From: Scytonema hofmannii PCC 7110
Lineage (GTDB): Bacteria > Cyanobacteriota > Cyanobacteriia > Cyanobacteriales > Nostocaceae
Reading direction: 5' to 3'
Length of the DNA stretch: 64,000 nucleotides
Assembly (NCBI RefSeq): GCF_000346485.2
Contig: NZ_KQ976354.1
Location: 6,819,269-6,883,268, forward strand
The notes beneath the pieces were generated by a model. The model made no database searches and was not told the DNA's origin. It saw only the letters and a program-made list of their open reading frames with translations. The translations under genes and the position numbers were made by a program. Of the stretch, positions 35,456 to 45,814 are shown piece by piece (within the stretch, counting starts at the first letter, position 1; the number at the start of each line of letters is the position of its first letter).

Positions 35456-36436
35456 GTGACTAGCCTAAAAACTTTATCTGTAGCTTCTACATTTTTAGTA
35501 ATAGCTGTGTTAAGTATAGGCAAAACGGTAACGGCTACAGCTTTCAATCCAGCTCCTTTATTCAAAGATGTGGCTAACTACAAAACCAAAATCTCTGGTA
35601 GCGATCGTTTGGCAGATATTTATTTTCCTAACCCAAAAGATTTAAAAACTGGCAATTACTCCTTTCCCATAGTTATTTTATTGCAAGGAGCGCTTGTCGA
35701 TAAATCAAATTACTCAAATTATGCCAGTATAGTAGCCCGCTATGGATTTGTGGTAGTTGTGCCGAATAGCGAGCGTTTACTTCCATCGCGTGGTCAATCC
35801 CTAGCACCTGAAACTTCGGACATTACAGATGTTTTAAAACATATGGTGGCTGAAAACTCCAATTCTGCTTCACCTGTTTTCGCAATTGTTAATACACAAA
35901 AATTAGCCTTGCTCGGTCACTCTTTTGGAGGTGCCGTAGGACTATCTGCAATTGCCAACTTATGTTTAGAGTCCCTTTCATTCTGTAAAGGCTCCTTCAA
36001 TCGGCCTAAGGAACTTGTGGCAGGAGCATTTTTTGGTGCGAATTTACGTGATACAAAAGATGAGTTTATCCCCATCAACAATTCTGGAATTCCCATTGCC
36101 CTGTTACAAGGTAGCCTTGACAATAGAGCACTTCCCTTTAGAGCGGAAAGAACTTACGACAATATTCAAAGCCCTCCCAAAGCATTAATTACCATTTTAG
36201 GTGTGAATCACTTTGGCATAACTAATACGAATAACCCTGTAGGGGCAATACCAGATCCAAACAACTCTACCCTTGCTCAAAATATAGCAGTGGAAACAAT
36301 TGGTCGTTGGAGTGGTCTTTTCTTGCGTGCCAGCGTTCTTAAAGACAAAGGCGCTTTTGATTACGTATATTACACGGGTGATGCTCGCAGTCCGAATGTA
36401 GCTGTCATTTCTACCACTCCAAAAAAAGAAAAATAA
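35456..36436 (+). CDS. secreted alpha/beta hydrolase (chlorophyllase/dienelactone hydrolase-like)
   Basis: This 326-residue protein starts at GTG and has an N-terminal signal peptide (TLSVASTFLVIAVLSIG, cleavage likely after TVTATA). The alpha/beta hydrolase core shows FPIVILLQGALVDKSNYSNY (oxyanion strand), the nucleophile elbow LALLGHSFGGAVGLS, and a probable catalytic His in ILGVNHFGITN. It resembles exported chlorophyllase-like or PET-hydrolase-like esterases. It should act in the periplasm or outside on ester bonds; the substrate is unknown. It is the only intact gene between 34.3 and 37.3 kb. Confidence 0.8.
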   Translation: MTSLKTLSVASTFLVIAVLSIGKTVTATAFNPAPLFKDVANYKTKISGSDRLADIYFPNPKDLKTGNYSFPIVILLQGALVDKSNYSNYASIVARYGFVVVVPNSERLLPSRGQSLAPETSDITDVLKHMVAENSNSASPVFAIVNTQKLALLGHSFGGAVGLSAIANLCLESLSFCKGSFNRPKELVAGAFFGANLRDTKDEFIPINNSGIPIALLQGSLDNRALPFRAERTYDNIQSPPKALITILGVNHFGITNTNNPVGAIPDPNNSTLAQNIAVETIGRWSGLFLRASVLKDKGAFDYVYYTGDARSPNVAVISTTPKKEK

Positions 36437-36612
36437 TTGTAGTGGTTTATCTCATAAGTTTTGAAAAGTTCGTAGTTGCGCTGTGGCTAACCCATCCTAC
36501 GATGCCAAAATTTTCGGTTGATGGTGCAGGTGAAAAAAAAATTATTTCTAATTCTGGAGATCGCACTCTGACTAAGGGAATGATTGGTTTAGTTGAAGCA
36601 AAAGCTACCTGA

Positions 36613-37281
36613 GAACGATCTGAATCTGTCAACAACTATCGGATTTACGATTGCTACGGTCGAGAAGTTGTGAGTTTGGCGATACTAGGAGACGAGCAAC
36701 CGAAATGGCGACCCACCGAATATAGCTATGGGCGCTGGGGTAGTGAGATGCGGCTGCGATTTCCCATCGTTAAATTGTTAGATTATCAGTGGGAAGCGTT
36801 GGAATCAAGCGAGAACCCATTTGCAGTGGTAGTAATGGCGCATCGTAAAACCCAGGAGACAAATCAAGCATCAGGGGAGCGGTTGCAATGGAAATTGCGT
36901 CTGATTAAAGGGCTTTACAATCGTGGGTACAACCGACAGGATATCTTAGAGATATTTGGGATACTCGATAGAATGATGCGGTTGCCAGAAGAGTTGGAAC
37001 TAACCTTACGAGACGAACTGAAACGATTCGAGGAGGAAAAACAAATGCCATACATAACTAGTATTGAGCGTATTGGACGACAAGAAGGACGACAAGAAGG
37101 ACGACAAGAAGAGCGTCAGGATATTATCCGCAGTTTTCTAGTCAGTCGATTTGGGACAATTGATGAAGAATTAGAAGCGATCGTCACGCCATTAACAGAA
37201 TTACCTACGCCTGAATTTAGTAACCTACTGTTATCGCTCTCGATTCTCTCACGGGAGGAGTTACTGACACGCTTTAGATAA
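36613..37281 (+). pseudogene. N-terminally truncated Rpn/PD-(D/E)XK transposase-like gene
   Basis: The open frame begins after a TGA at 36610 and encodes NNYRIYDCYGREVVSLAILG, then WRPTEYSYGRWGSEMRLRFP and a helical C-terminal half ending in SFLVSRFGTIDEEL. This matches the C-terminal two thirds of the Rpn-family (recombination-promoting nuclease, DUF4351-tailed) proteins abundant in cyanobacteria; the N-terminal 70-90 residues with the nuclease motif are missing. The first available start (TTG at 36676 or GTG at 36670) is internal. A GRQEGRQEGRQEER segment is encoded by 12-bp repeats. Probably non-functional. Confidence 0.6.
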
Positions 37282-37472
37282 GTAGATCGTCACAAATAAA
37301 GCTAACTGTCAGGATCGTCATTGGTCATTGGTCATTTGTAAGGGTTTTATGTCAACTTACTTGTTACCCACTTTGTTCCGTTAACAACTCCTAAAATTGA
37401 AAACTACTGTAACAAGTAAAAGGTGGGCATTGCCCACCATATCTTGCACCTTTGCCTGAGAACAAAAAATTA

Positions 37473-40220
37473 TCAATTTGGTGGATCTAACTTATTCACA
37501 ACCGTAGCCCACAAAATCATTGGCGAACCTACAGCCAAACAGAATAACCATTGCTGTAATGTTAGTGGTGCTGTAGAAAAAACTTCATTAATCAAAGGCA
37601 CATGAGAAAAGACAATTTGTAAAAGAATTGCCCCCAGAATTCCCAACCCAATTGCCGGAATATCTACATTTTCTTGAATTGTACCATCCATTTTAGCAAT
37701 CAAATTTGGCACTAACTGACTGATACTCAACAAATAAAATATCCTACCTGCAATCAATGAATTAATTGCCATTGTTCTAGCCAAATTGACATCACCTGTT
37801 GTAGCTTGAATATATTCAAAAACCCCAAATATCACAACCCAATTAAACAGAGAAACTGCTAAAATTCGCTTTAATCTGCTACTAGAAAGTATGGGTTCAT
37901 TGGGATGGCGAGGAGGTTTTTTCATGACATTTTGTGCTTTGGGTTCAAATGCCAATGGCACTGTCATGGTTATGGAATTCAGCATATTAAGCCAGAGAAC
38001 TTGTAGCGCCAAAATGGGTAATTCTCTTGACAACAATACGCTTAGTAAAATTGTCATCGATTCCCCTCCATTAACCGGGAGAATAAAGCAAATAGCTTTT
38101 AAGAGATTTTTATAAACTGCCCGTCCTTCCTCTACTGCGGCTTCAATGGAGGCAAAGTTATCATCGGTCAGCAACATATCTGAGGCTTCTTTAGCAACTT
38201 CCGTACCCGCACCACCCATGGCGATTCCGATATCTGCTTGCTTTAATGCGGGTGCATCATTAACACCATCTCCCGTCATTGCCACTATCTCGCCTTTAGA
38301 TTGCAGCGCCTCTACCAAGCGCAACTTCTGTTCTGGCGTAACACGGGCGAATACCACACCTTCTTCTGCAACTTGTGCGAGTTCCGCTTTATCCATTTTT
38401 GCCAGTTCTGCACCAGTGAATGCCAGAACTGAACCATTTTTGTGAATTCCCATGCGTCTAGCTATAGCCTGTGCTGTAACTGCATGGTCACCAGTAATCA
38501 TCTTGACTTGAATTCCTGCTTCTTGGCAGGCTTGTACTGCCTTGATGGCACTCTCACGAGGCGGATCGATCATCCCTTGCAAGCCTAGGAAAATTAACCC
38601 AGTGTCAATGTCGGGATGATTGACTGTAATTTGAGAATCCGGTACGGGTTTCTTTGCTAAAGCCAGTACCCGCAAACCTTGCCGTGCCATGATGTTGACT
38701 TCTCGTTCAATGGTGGTTTGGCGTAAGGTTTCTACACAGTCCATTGGACGGGGCTGTCCTTCTGTATTCAACATCAGGGTGCAGCGCTTAAAAATTGCCT
38801 CTACTGAACCTTTAATGTATATAGTGCTACCTATAGGAGTTTCATGCAATGTCGCCATGTACTGATAATCAGATTCAAAGGGAATGGCGTCCAGCTTTCG
38901 CATTTGCTTGGCTAGGAAAGATTGATTAAGACCCGCTTTACGGGCAGAGGTAATTAATGCTCCCTCTGTTGGATCTCCAACGACTACCCACTTTCCATCT
39001 TTGTTTTCTAAGTTGGAGTCATTGCACAAAATTCCTGCTAACAAACACTCTTGCAAGCCTTTATCAGTGTTTAAATTGACTGGTTTATCATCCCTCAGAA
39101 TTTCTCCTTCTGGTGCATAACCTACACCACTGGCTGTATATTGGTGTCCCCCAGCATAAATAGCTTGTACTGTCATCTGGTTTTCTGTGAGAGTGCCTGT
39201 TTTATCAGAACAGACAACAGTTGCACTCCCTAAAGTTTCGACAGCTGGTAATTTGCGAATAATCGCATTCCGCTTTGCCATACGCGATACACCAATCGCC
39301 AGTGTTACTGTCACAACAGCTGGCAACCCTTCAGGAATAGCGCTGACAGTTAACGCTACTGCTGCTTCTAAAGCATCTTGTAAGCCTTTGTAACTCAGCC
39401 CTACAACAAAGGTGAGAGTTGCCAATCCCAAAACTACCCGCAGCCAATTTTGGCTGAATTTATCAAATTTTCGGGTTAAAGGAGTAGAAATATCCGTGTG
39501 TTGCTCCATTAATTGGGAAATATGCCCGGTTTCGGTATTATTTCCTGTGGCAACTACGATCCCCTTTGCCTGTCCAAAGGTGACGAAGCCTCCTGCATAT
39601 GCCATGTTCTTGCGTTCTGCGAGGGGGGTTTCGCTCTTTAAGACAGAGGTAATTTTTTCTACCGCGACGGATTCACCCGTAAGTCCAGATTCATCAATTT
39701 GTAAATTTTTGGCTTCTATTAATCGTAAATCTGCTGGCACTTTGTCACCAGAAGCAATTAAAACTATGTCTCCTGGAACTAATTCTTGTGAAGGAATGCG
39801 TAGTTTTTGGCCGTTACGGATGACGGTGGTTTCTGTGGTAATGGCTTTAGCAAGGGCTGCGATCGCGCCTTCAGCTTTGGATTCCTGCACAAAACCAATG
39901 ATGGCATTGGTGGTAGTAACGCCCCAAATCACGCCTGCATTTACCAAACTTCCCGACAGCGCTTTGACTAAACCCGCACAGAGCAAAATTATCAGCAGTG
40001 GTTGGTTAAATTGCAAGAGAAACTTTAACCACCAAGGTTTGGTTTTCTTTGCTGTCAGTTCGTTTGTCCCAAACTTCGCCAATTTTTGTTTGACTTGGTT
40101 ACTGCTCAATCCCTTCTCTAGGTGAGTTTCTAGAAGTGCGATCGCTTCCCCAATTTCCAAAGTATGCCAAACCTGGGGCTGCTTCTCGGACAGTCCAACG
40201 GGAGATATAACCTGAACCAT
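37473..40220 (-). CDS. cation-transporting P-type ATPase (P2A, Ca2+-type)
   Basis: This 915-residue membrane pump has the phosphorylated Asp in [14 protein letters not shown], the actuator motif [10 protein letters not shown], the hinge [18 protein letters not shown], and about ten membrane segments including [20 protein letters not shown] (M4) and the cation-transporting C-terminus. N- and C-terminal cation-ATPase domains are both present. It resembles the PacL/PMR1 (Ca2+, possibly Mn2+) group. It stands alone, convergent with the fragment zone. Ion specificity is inferred. Confidence 0.93.
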   Translation of the reverse strand: MVQVISPVGLSEKQPQVWHTLEIGEAIALLETHLEKGLSSNQVKQKLAKFGTNELTAKKTKPWWLKFLLQFNQPLLIILLCAGLVKALSGSLVNAGVIWGVTTTNAIIGFVQESKAEGAIAALAKAITTETTVIRNGQKLRIPSQELVPGDIVLIASGDKVPADLRLIEAKNLQIDESGLTGESVAVEKITSVLKSETPLAERKNMAYAGGFVTFGQAKGIVVATGNNTETGHISQLMEQHTDISTPLTRKFDKFSQNWLRVVLGLATLTFVVGLSYKGLQDALEAAVALTVSAIPEGLPAVVTVTLAIGVSRMAKRNAIIRKLPAVETLGSATVVCSDKTGTLTENQMTVQAIYAGGHQYTASGVGYAPEGEILRDDKPVNLNTDKGLQECLLAGILCNDSNLENKDGKWVVVGDPTEGALITSARKAGLNQSFLAKQMRKLDAIPFESDYQYMATLHETPIGSTIYIKGSVEAIFKRCTLMLNTEGQPRPMDCVETLRQTTIEREVNIMARQGLRVLALAKKPVPDSQITVNHPDIDTGLIFLGLQGMIDPPRESAIKAVQACQEAGIQVKMITGDHAVTAQAIARRMGIHKNGSVLAFTGAELAKMDKAELAQVAEEGVVFARVTPEQKLRLVEALQSKGEIVAMTGDGVNDAPALKQADIGIAMGGAGTEVAKEASDMLLTDDNFASIEAAVEEGRAVYKNLLKAICFILPVNGGESMTILLSVLLSRELPILALQVLWLNMLNSITMTVPLAFEPKAQNVMKKPPRHPNEPILSSSRLKRILAVSLFNWVVIFGVFEYIQATTGDVNLARTMAINSLIAGRIFYLLSISQLVPNLIAKMDGTIQENVDIPAIGLGILGAILLQIVFSHVPLINEVFSTAPLTLQQWLFCLAVGSPMILWATVVNKLDPPN

Positions 40221-40391
40221 ATTTTTTTAAAATCTAGTGTTATTATTTATTTAGCACGAATAAATAGTGCCAAACTAAAAATAAAACTAAAAAAATTCAA
40301 TACTACCTATTGTGTTTCTCAATAGTTGCATGAAAACCACAGAAGAGAGTATGCTTGCCCTGTCAGTAAGAGAGTGATAACCTGAAAGCGT

Positions 40392-41483
40392 GTGAATTTG
40401 AATTTGTCTGTAACTTTAGAATTGATTGGGCGCTCAGCAGAATTTCAGCAGATAGTGGAAATTCTGGCACGGGATGGAGATTTGTTAATAGCGGGAGTAC
40501 CGGGAAGTGGACGGCGTACTCTAGTGCGAGGTGCAGCCCAAGAAGTAGGAGCAATAATGTTAGAGGTAGACTGCATTCGCGCTACTGATGGGCAGAGATT
40601 TTTACAATTGTTAGCAGAAACGATTAGTCAAAACTTTGAACCAGTTCCCATTCGGGAATGGTTAGCGAAAACTGGAGGTGAATTCTTTGCTTTTCATCCT
40701 GAAGGTAATGGCGGTAAGCTCAAACCTTTGCGTTTTCTCAATCAGAAGCAGCTATGGCAAACGTTTGAAATGCTGATTGCTTTGCCACAAAAGTTGGCAG
40801 AAGATACAAGCAAGCAAGTGGTGTTGATATTGCAAAGTTTTCCTCACATACGTTCCTGGGATCGCAATGGTTTGTGGGAAACAACACTAAGACGAGAAAT
40901 TAAACAGCAAGATCGCGTAAGTTACGTATTAATCGCAACTATTGCAGAAATTAGCAATCACCCAGAAGACAACAACTACCCGTTAGACGTTGTACAGTTA
41001 CCCCCTTTAGCAAAAGATGTCATGGCTGTTTGGGCGAGAGAGATGCTACACGCTTCGGGATTGACATTTGATGCGCGATCGCGTGCATTGCAGTTATTTC
41101 TAAATGCAGTACAAGGACACATTGGCGATGCTGTGTCCCTCATTCGCCGCCTCCAAACATTTCGCCGTCCTGATGGTTTAATCGCCGAACACGAAGTACA
41201 GCTAGCAATTGAAGGGTTGCTCAAAGATTTATCTATCGTTTTTGAGTCTTTGCTGATGCTACTTCCGGCTAATCAAGTGCATCTTTTAGAATGTTTGGCT
41301 ATCGACCCAACAGAAAAACCTCAGAGTAAAGAGTATATTCAGAAACATGGTTTGTCTCGTGGTGGAAGCCTTCAGGGTGCATTGTTGGGATTGCAGCACA
41401 AAGGCTTAATTTACGGTCACGAACAAGGTTATCGATTTGCGTTACCGTTACTGGCTTTATGGTTATGCGAGCGTTTGATTTGA
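40392..41483 (+). CDS. P-loop ATP-binding protein with winged-helix-like tail
   Basis: This 363-residue protein has LIGRSAEFQQIVEILARDGD then a Walker A LLIAGVPGSGRRTLVRGAA and probable Walker B KQVVLILQSFPHIRSW. The C-terminal 90 residues (LLPANQVHLLECLAIDPTEK, SLQGALLGLQHKGLIYGHEQ) look like a winged-helix domain as in archaeal-type (STAND-like) ATPases. The GTG start at 40392 is uncertain. It ends 44 bp from the convergent Tab2 gene. No effector domain is fused, and the function is not known. Confidence 0.75.
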   Translation: MNLNLSVTLELIGRSAEFQQIVEILARDGDLLIAGVPGSGRRTLVRGAAQEVGAIMLEVDCIRATDGQRFLQLLAETISQNFEPVPIREWLAKTGGEFFAFHPEGNGGKLKPLRFLNQKQLWQTFEMLIALPQKLAEDTSKQVVLILQSFPHIRSWDRNGLWETTLRREIKQQDRVSYVLIATIAEISNHPEDNNYPLDVVQLPPLAKDVMAVWAREMLHASGLTFDARSRALQLFLNAVQGHIGDAVSLIRRLQTFRRPDGLIAEHEVQLAIEGLLKDLSIVFESLLMLLPANQVHLLECLAIDPTEKPQSKEYIQKHGLSRGGSLQGALLGLQHKGLIYGHEQGYRFALPLLALWLCERLI

Positions 41484-41527
41484 TACAGTTAACAGATTTT
41501 TCCCTCCTGGCTAACTTTCTTAACTGG

Positions 41528-42319
41528 TCACTGGTCACTGAGTAGCCAAAAACCCGTATAAGTCATACCAGAATCATCCGGTTGCACGACTAAAAAGTGC
41601 AGTCCTCGACTTTGTTGCTTCCGTTGTGCGTAAACCCTCGCAGCATTTGTCACTTCTTTATCTTCAAATGTAGCAACAATCCACCTGTCAACTAAACCTG
41701 CTTCCAACACCAATCCATCAGGTGTACCAGCAATATAATTCAAGGCTATGGGATGGGCTTGTTGCAACCACCGTGCTAAACGCATGGATTGTCGTCCACC
41801 ATAAATAACGACTCCCGGAACGGGTACTGTTGATGCCAAACCTAAATTGAGAGGTTGTAGATGCTCTGGCATTTCTAAAACGGGGATAGGACGATCGCTA
41901 AATGCATCTACCACTTCACCAGCAGCGAGTGATGCAAAACGCCATTGTTCTCCCCATAAATTTTCTGGTAATGGTGTGGGGGGTGGTTTATCCAAAGCTA
42001 TAGGATACTGCTTTTCTTGCAACCACTGTTTCAATGCAAGAGCTTGGCGAGTTGGTTCTACTGTAATGCCCAAACTCTTTCCCGCTTGTTCGAGTATGCT
42101 GAGAGATTGAGGGCGAAAAACTTGAAGTAAGTTTGGCAGTTTTTCTCTAGCTGCTTGCTGAAGTTGAGAAGCCACCCAACTAGAGTTCGCTTTTGCTTGC
42201 GGACAAGTGGCTTCATATTCAAAGCTGCGATTTGCATCACAAATCAGCAAGTACCATAAAACTTGTCCAGATGCATCTGGCTCTTGACATCGATAGAAAT
42301 CAGCTTGCCAAATTTTCAT
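41528..42319 (-). CDS. Tab2/Atab2 family RNA-binding protein
   Basis: This 263-residue protein starts MKIWQADFYRCQEPDASGQV and has the Tab2 landmarks PPPTPLPENLWGEQWRFASL and VDRWIVATFEDKEVTNAARV. In algae and plants Tab2 is needed for translation of psaB mRNA of photosystem I; cyanobacterial members are thought to act on photosystem mRNAs too. The final residues LLSDQ and the TGA stop are provided by CAGTGAC heptamers at the 3' end. A GGGAGTA heptamer tract lies just upstream of the ATG. Confidence 0.85.
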   Translation of the reverse strand: MKIWQADFYRCQEPDASGQVLWYLLICDANRSFEYEATCPQAKANSSWVASQLQQAAREKLPNLLQVFRPQSLSILEQAGKSLGITVEPTRQALALKQWLQEKQYPIALDKPPPTPLPENLWGEQWRFASLAAGEVVDAFSDRPIPVLEMPEHLQPLNLGLASTVPVPGVVIYGGRQSMRLARWLQQAHPIALNYIAGTPDGLVLEAGLVDRWIVATFEDKEVTNAARVYAQRKQQSRGLHFLVVQPDDSGMTYTGFWLLSDQ

Positions 42320-42326
42320 TTGAAAA

Positions 42327-42365
42327 TAGGGAGTAGGGAGTAGGGAGTAGGGAGTAGGGAGTAGA
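42327..42365. repeat. GGGAGTA heptamer repeat tract
   Basis: Five tandem GGGAGTA units lie between the Tab2 start and the TPR gene end. Similar tracts occur at 13989-14012 and 49282-49324. Confidence 0.85.
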
Positions 42366-42385
42366 GATTTCAGGACTGCCTTCTT

Positions 42386-43129
42386 CTACTGAATGAATTC
42401 TTGGTACTGCTTATCGCCACGAATTTTAGCAAAATCTGGGTCAGTTTTTGCCAATTTTTTATACTTCTCAGGATAAAGCTTGACAGCTTTTTGCAAGTTT
42501 TCCACAGCTAGTTTAGCATTACTTTGCAAAGCGTAAGCACAAGCTTTGTTGTAGTAAGCTTCGTGCTGGTTTGGCTGAATCACAATTGCTTTATCATAGG
42601 ATGCGATCGCTTCTTTGTAGCGTTGCAACTTTGTAAGAGCGATGCCTTTGTTGATCCATGCTTCATGCTTGTCTGGTTTGATTGCAATTGCTTTGTCGTA
42701 TGATGCTATGGCTTCTTTATCTCGCTTCAAAGCACTTAGGGCATTACCTTTATTGAACCATGCTTCATGTTTGTCTGGTCCGATAGCAATTGCTCTGTTG
42801 TATGATGCTATGGCTTCCTGATGCTGGTGTAAAGAGTTGAAGGCGTTACCTCTGTTATTCCATGCTTCGGCACTTTTAGGTTTAATCGATATTGCTTTGT
42901 CGTAAGCTGCGATCGCGTCTTTGTAGCGTTGCGAGTTGAACCAGCTATTGCCTTGATTAAAATAATCTTCTGCTTGTTGAGCTTCGTTTACTTCCGTCAG
43001 CAGTTGGGAAACATTTACTTCTTGTATAGCTTGGTTGCTATATTGTCCTGATGATTTTGTATCACCACAACCAAACAAGAATAAAATTGCGAATAAGCTA
43101 GTTGCTTGAAACAAGCGCCTATGAACCAT
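42386..43129 (-). CDS. TPR-repeat lipoprotein
   Basis: This 247-residue protein has a lipoprotein signal peptide (FQATSLFAILFLFGCGD; lipobox LFGC, Cys about 21), then five 34-residue TPR repeats such as YKDAIAAYDKAISIKPKSAE and HEAWFNKGNALSALKRDKEA (about 52-225). The repeats are nearly identical to one another, indicating recent internal duplication. It should be lipid-anchored facing the periplasm and mediate protein contacts. No partner is adjacent. Confidence 0.85.
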   Translation of the reverse strand: MVHRRLFQATSLFAILFLFGCGDTKSSGQYSNQAIQEVNVSQLLTEVNEAQQAEDYFNQGNSWFNSQRYKDAIAAYDKAISIKPKSAEAWNNRGNAFNSLHQHQEAIASYNRAIAIGPDKHEAWFNKGNALSALKRDKEAIASYDKAIAIKPDKHEAWINKGIALTKLQRYKEAIASYDKAIVIQPNQHEAYYNKACAYALQSNAKLAVENLQKAVKLYPEKYKKLAKTDPDFAKIRGDKQYQEFIQ

Positions 43130-43478
43130 GCGTTAATAGATAACTCATAATTACAATCCTAGAACAAGATGGCTTTCTTAAAAAGTATAAAGCTGTACTG
43201 AATATTCTACAGAAAACATGAAATAGCTTGTTTGAAAAAGCTTTCAGAGCAAACAAATCTGGAAAAGTTCAGCAAGATATATTGTATCATATATGACTCA
43301 TAAATATTAATTTGTTTGTGAATAAAAATATATTGAAAAATCGAAAAGCTAACCACTGAAGATCGACAGATGAGAAAAGAGTGCTTAATTTAACACTACG
43401 GAGGTTGCTTATGGTGTGATATCGCGGCTACGATGAAACCACTGTTGAATCGGGGCGTGCTAGTGCCAAAATATAAAT
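43130..43478. other. AT-rich divergent gap
   Basis: This 349-bp gap lies between the TPR lipoprotein and pentapeptide genes. It includes a run TATATTGTATCATATATG with local dyad symmetry but no element I can name, and no coding frame. Confidence 0.4.
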
Positions 43479-44840
43479 ATGTCGATTGAATCCAACTCCA
43501 ACTCATCCAAGTCTCACTCACAAGACTCCCTCTCAGAAGACATCTTACAGCCAGATGACTTTGAAGATGGGCGATGTGAAAATCCCCTATTCCCCACTGA
43601 ACTTGCTACCCAGCAGGCTTTAGCCGCAATTTCATCCCAACAATCTCCACAAAGAATATCCACGCTCCAACAATTACGTTCTGTTGTTAATGGACGCACT
43701 ACTAACTCTGTAACAGTTAAACCCAGAGCAATACTGCTTATACTGGTAGCGATCGCGATCATTATTATTGGAATGACCATCAATAACTCAATTGTTGGTG
43801 TCTGCGGAATCTTGATGGCTCTACTTTTGTCGCTTGCGGTGCTGTTACCAGCAGTAGAAACGGCTATAAAGCAGTGGTTTTCAGCACAAGAGCGAGCCAT
43901 ATTTGTTGCGTTTTTGGGAGTGGTAGCAGCTCTTGTAGGTACAGTCAAGTTTAGCGGTTTTGGCGATCGCCTTCTCGATTGGGGACGCAAAATTAACTGG
44001 GAAGCTTCTGGGACACTAGCAGAGTGGTTTGGTGCATTGGGACAAATTCTCATCGCCATTATCGCGGTATACGTTGCTTGGCGACAATATGTGATTTCTA
44101 AAGACCTGACGATTCAGCAAAACTTTCTCACCATTCAGCAAAATATCATTACCCAGCAACAGACAATTGACTCATATTTTCAAGGCATTTCTGACTTAGT
44201 ATTGGATGAAGAAGGATTATTAGAAGATTGGCCTCAAGAAAGAGCGATCGCAGAAGGTCGAACTGCAGCAATCTTAAGTAGTGTTGATGGAAGTGGTAAA
44301 GCAAAAATACTGCGCTTTCTCTCACGATCTAGACTGCTGACTCCTCTGAAACGCGATCGTCGATTGGGTAGACCGATTCTAAATGGCGTTGGTGGTTATG
44401 CTGAAGACCGTATTGAGGGCGTGCGCGTTATCGATTTGGGGGTTATGCTAGCAGGAGCAGACCTTGCTGGGACAGATTTGCGGTGGACTGACTTATCTGA
44501 GGTCAATTTTGTCCGCGCTGACCTCAGTAGTTGCGATTTGGTAAAAGCCAACCTCTCCCGCTCTATCTTATATGAAACCAATCTTACTGGTGCTGACCTC
44601 AATGGAACTCGCCTGTTCTACGGTTCTGTTGAAAAAGCATCACCCCGCAGCCGTACTGAACCACCAGACTATGAAACTGGCGAATATACTGGTGCTGTTG
44701 TAGAAAATGCTGATTTCACCGACGCTCAACGGATGTCTGAATCTGCAAGATACTACTGCTGCGCCTGGTGTGGTGAAAAAACAAGAAATACTATCCCAGG
44801 CGGTTGCGAAGGGATTCCAAGTAAATTAAGTGACCAGTGA
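43479..44840 (+). CDS. membrane protein with pentapeptide repeats
   Basis: This 453-residue protein has a polar N-terminus, two hydrophobic segments (about 90-130) and further ones near 142-157 and 185-205, a coiled-coil-like stretch, and then about a dozen pentapeptide units A(D/N)LXX (ADLAGTDLRWTDLSEVNFVR, ADLSSCDLVKANLSRSILYE; about 325-385). The C-terminus has a Cys cluster (YYCCAWCGEK and GGCEG). The terminal SDQ and stop come from the CAGTGAC tract at 44830-44890. The first half resembles membrane proteins that place pentapeptide helices in the cytoplasm. Function unknown. Confidence 0.75.
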   Translation: MSIESNSNSSKSHSQDSLSEDILQPDDFEDGRCENPLFPTELATQQALAAISSQQSPQRISTLQQLRSVVNGRTTNSVTVKPRAILLILVAIAIIIIGMTINNSIVGVCGILMALLLSLAVLLPAVETAIKQWFSAQERAIFVAFLGVVAALVGTVKFSGFGDRLLDWGRKINWEASGTLAEWFGALGQILIAIIAVYVAWRQYVISKDLTIQQNFLTIQQNIITQQQTIDSYFQGISDLVLDEEGLLEDWPQERAIAEGRTAAILSSVDGSGKAKILRFLSRSRLLTPLKRDRRLGRPILNGVGGYAEDRIEGVRVIDLGVMLAGADLAGTDLRWTDLSEVNFVRADLSSCDLVKANLSRSILYETNLTGADLNGTRLFYGSVEKASPRSRTEPPDYETGEYTGAVVENADFTDAQRMSESARYYCCAWCGEKTRNTIPGGCEGIPSKLSDQ

Positions 44841-44890
44841 CCAGTGACCAGTGACCAGTGACCAGTGACCAGTGACCGGTGACCAGTGAC
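44830..44890. repeat. CAGTGAC heptamer repeat tract
   Basis: About eight CAGTGAC units fill the gap between two convergent genes and encode the end of the pentapeptide protein. Confidence 0.9.
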
Positions 44891-44892
44891 GA

Positions 44893-45675
44893 CTAAGAAA
44901 AAATCTCACCTTCAGGTAAAGTGAGGACTTCAACACCTTCTTCTGTCACTGCTAACGTATGCTCGCATTGGGCGCTGAGTTTGCGATCGCGTGTCAATGC
45001 AGTCCAGCCATCGCTTAAAACTTCCACCTCCCAGGTTCCTTCGTTAATCATGGGTTCTATAGTAAAAACCATACCCGGTCTGAGACGTTTTCCTTTCCCA
45101 CGGATACCGTAGTGAGGAATTTCCGGTGGAGTATGGAAAGTGTGACTGATACCGTGTCCTACAAAGTCTCGCACCACAGAAAAACCTTGCGATTCTGCGT
45201 ACTCTTGAATTGCAGCCCCAATATCTCCGATGTATCCTCCTGGTTTAACTTCCTTTATACCTCGGCGACGGCACTCTTTTGTAACATCTACCAGCTTTTG
45301 AGCTGTGGGGGAAGGTGTACCGACAAAAAATGTCTCTGATGTATCACCGTGGTAACCATCCACGATGAGTGTCACATCAATATTAATAATGTCTCCATCG
45401 CGAAGAATTTGCATGGCATTGGGAATGCCATGACAAACCACTTCATTAATACTGGTACATATGGACTTGGGAAAACCTTTATAACCGAGAGGGGCGCTTT
45501 TTGCTCCATGAGCTTGCGTCCAACGTTCTGCTTCATCATTTAGCTCCAGAGTGCTAACCCCTGGTTTAACCATTGGTTCAAGGTGATGCAAAAGTTGAGC
45601 AGCCAAGCGCCCAGCCTTACGCATTTTTTCTATTTCTCTGCTAGATAATAAGACAATTGTTTTGCTGTTGTTCAT
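44893..45675 (-). CDS. map: methionine aminopeptidase, type I
   Basis: This 260-residue metallopeptidase removes the initiator methionine. The metal ligands are seen in INIDVTLIVDGYHGDTSETF (two Asp), GHGISHTFHTPPEIPHYG (His), FTIEPMINEG (Glu) and CEHTLAV (Glu); the substrate-side ICTSINEVVCHGIPN is intact. I choose the ATG at 45675 (MNNSKTIVLLSSREIEKM) over an upstream TTG. No N-terminal zinc finger, as in other short bacterial type I enzymes. Confidence 0.95.
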   Translation of the reverse strand: MNNSKTIVLLSSREIEKMRKAGRLAAQLLHHLEPMVKPGVSTLELNDEAERWTQAHGAKSAPLGYKGFPKSICTSINEVVCHGIPNAMQILRDGDIINIDVTLIVDGYHGDTSETFFVGTPSPTAQKLVDVTKECRRRGIKEVKPGGYIGDIGAAIQEYAESQGFSVVRDFVGHGISHTFHTPPEIPHYGIRGKGKRLRPGMVFTIEPMINEGTWEVEVLSDGWTALTRDRKLSAQCEHTLAVTEEGVEVLTLPEGEIFS

Positions 45676-45814
45676 AAAATTTAGTTTAAAACACAAGGTA
45701 GGCGCATCTCAGTAGAGAGTGTCATTTGTCATTTGTCATTTGTTATTGGGAGGAAATTGGTCACAACGCTTGTCATGAAAATAAATCCTCCACCCACTCC
45801 GTACTCCCTACTCC

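Noticed and set aside
38146-40125. Long plus-strand frames opposite the P-type ATPase
   Set aside because: They are antisense shadows rich in Ser, Pro and Thr, in a region fully explained by the ATPase.
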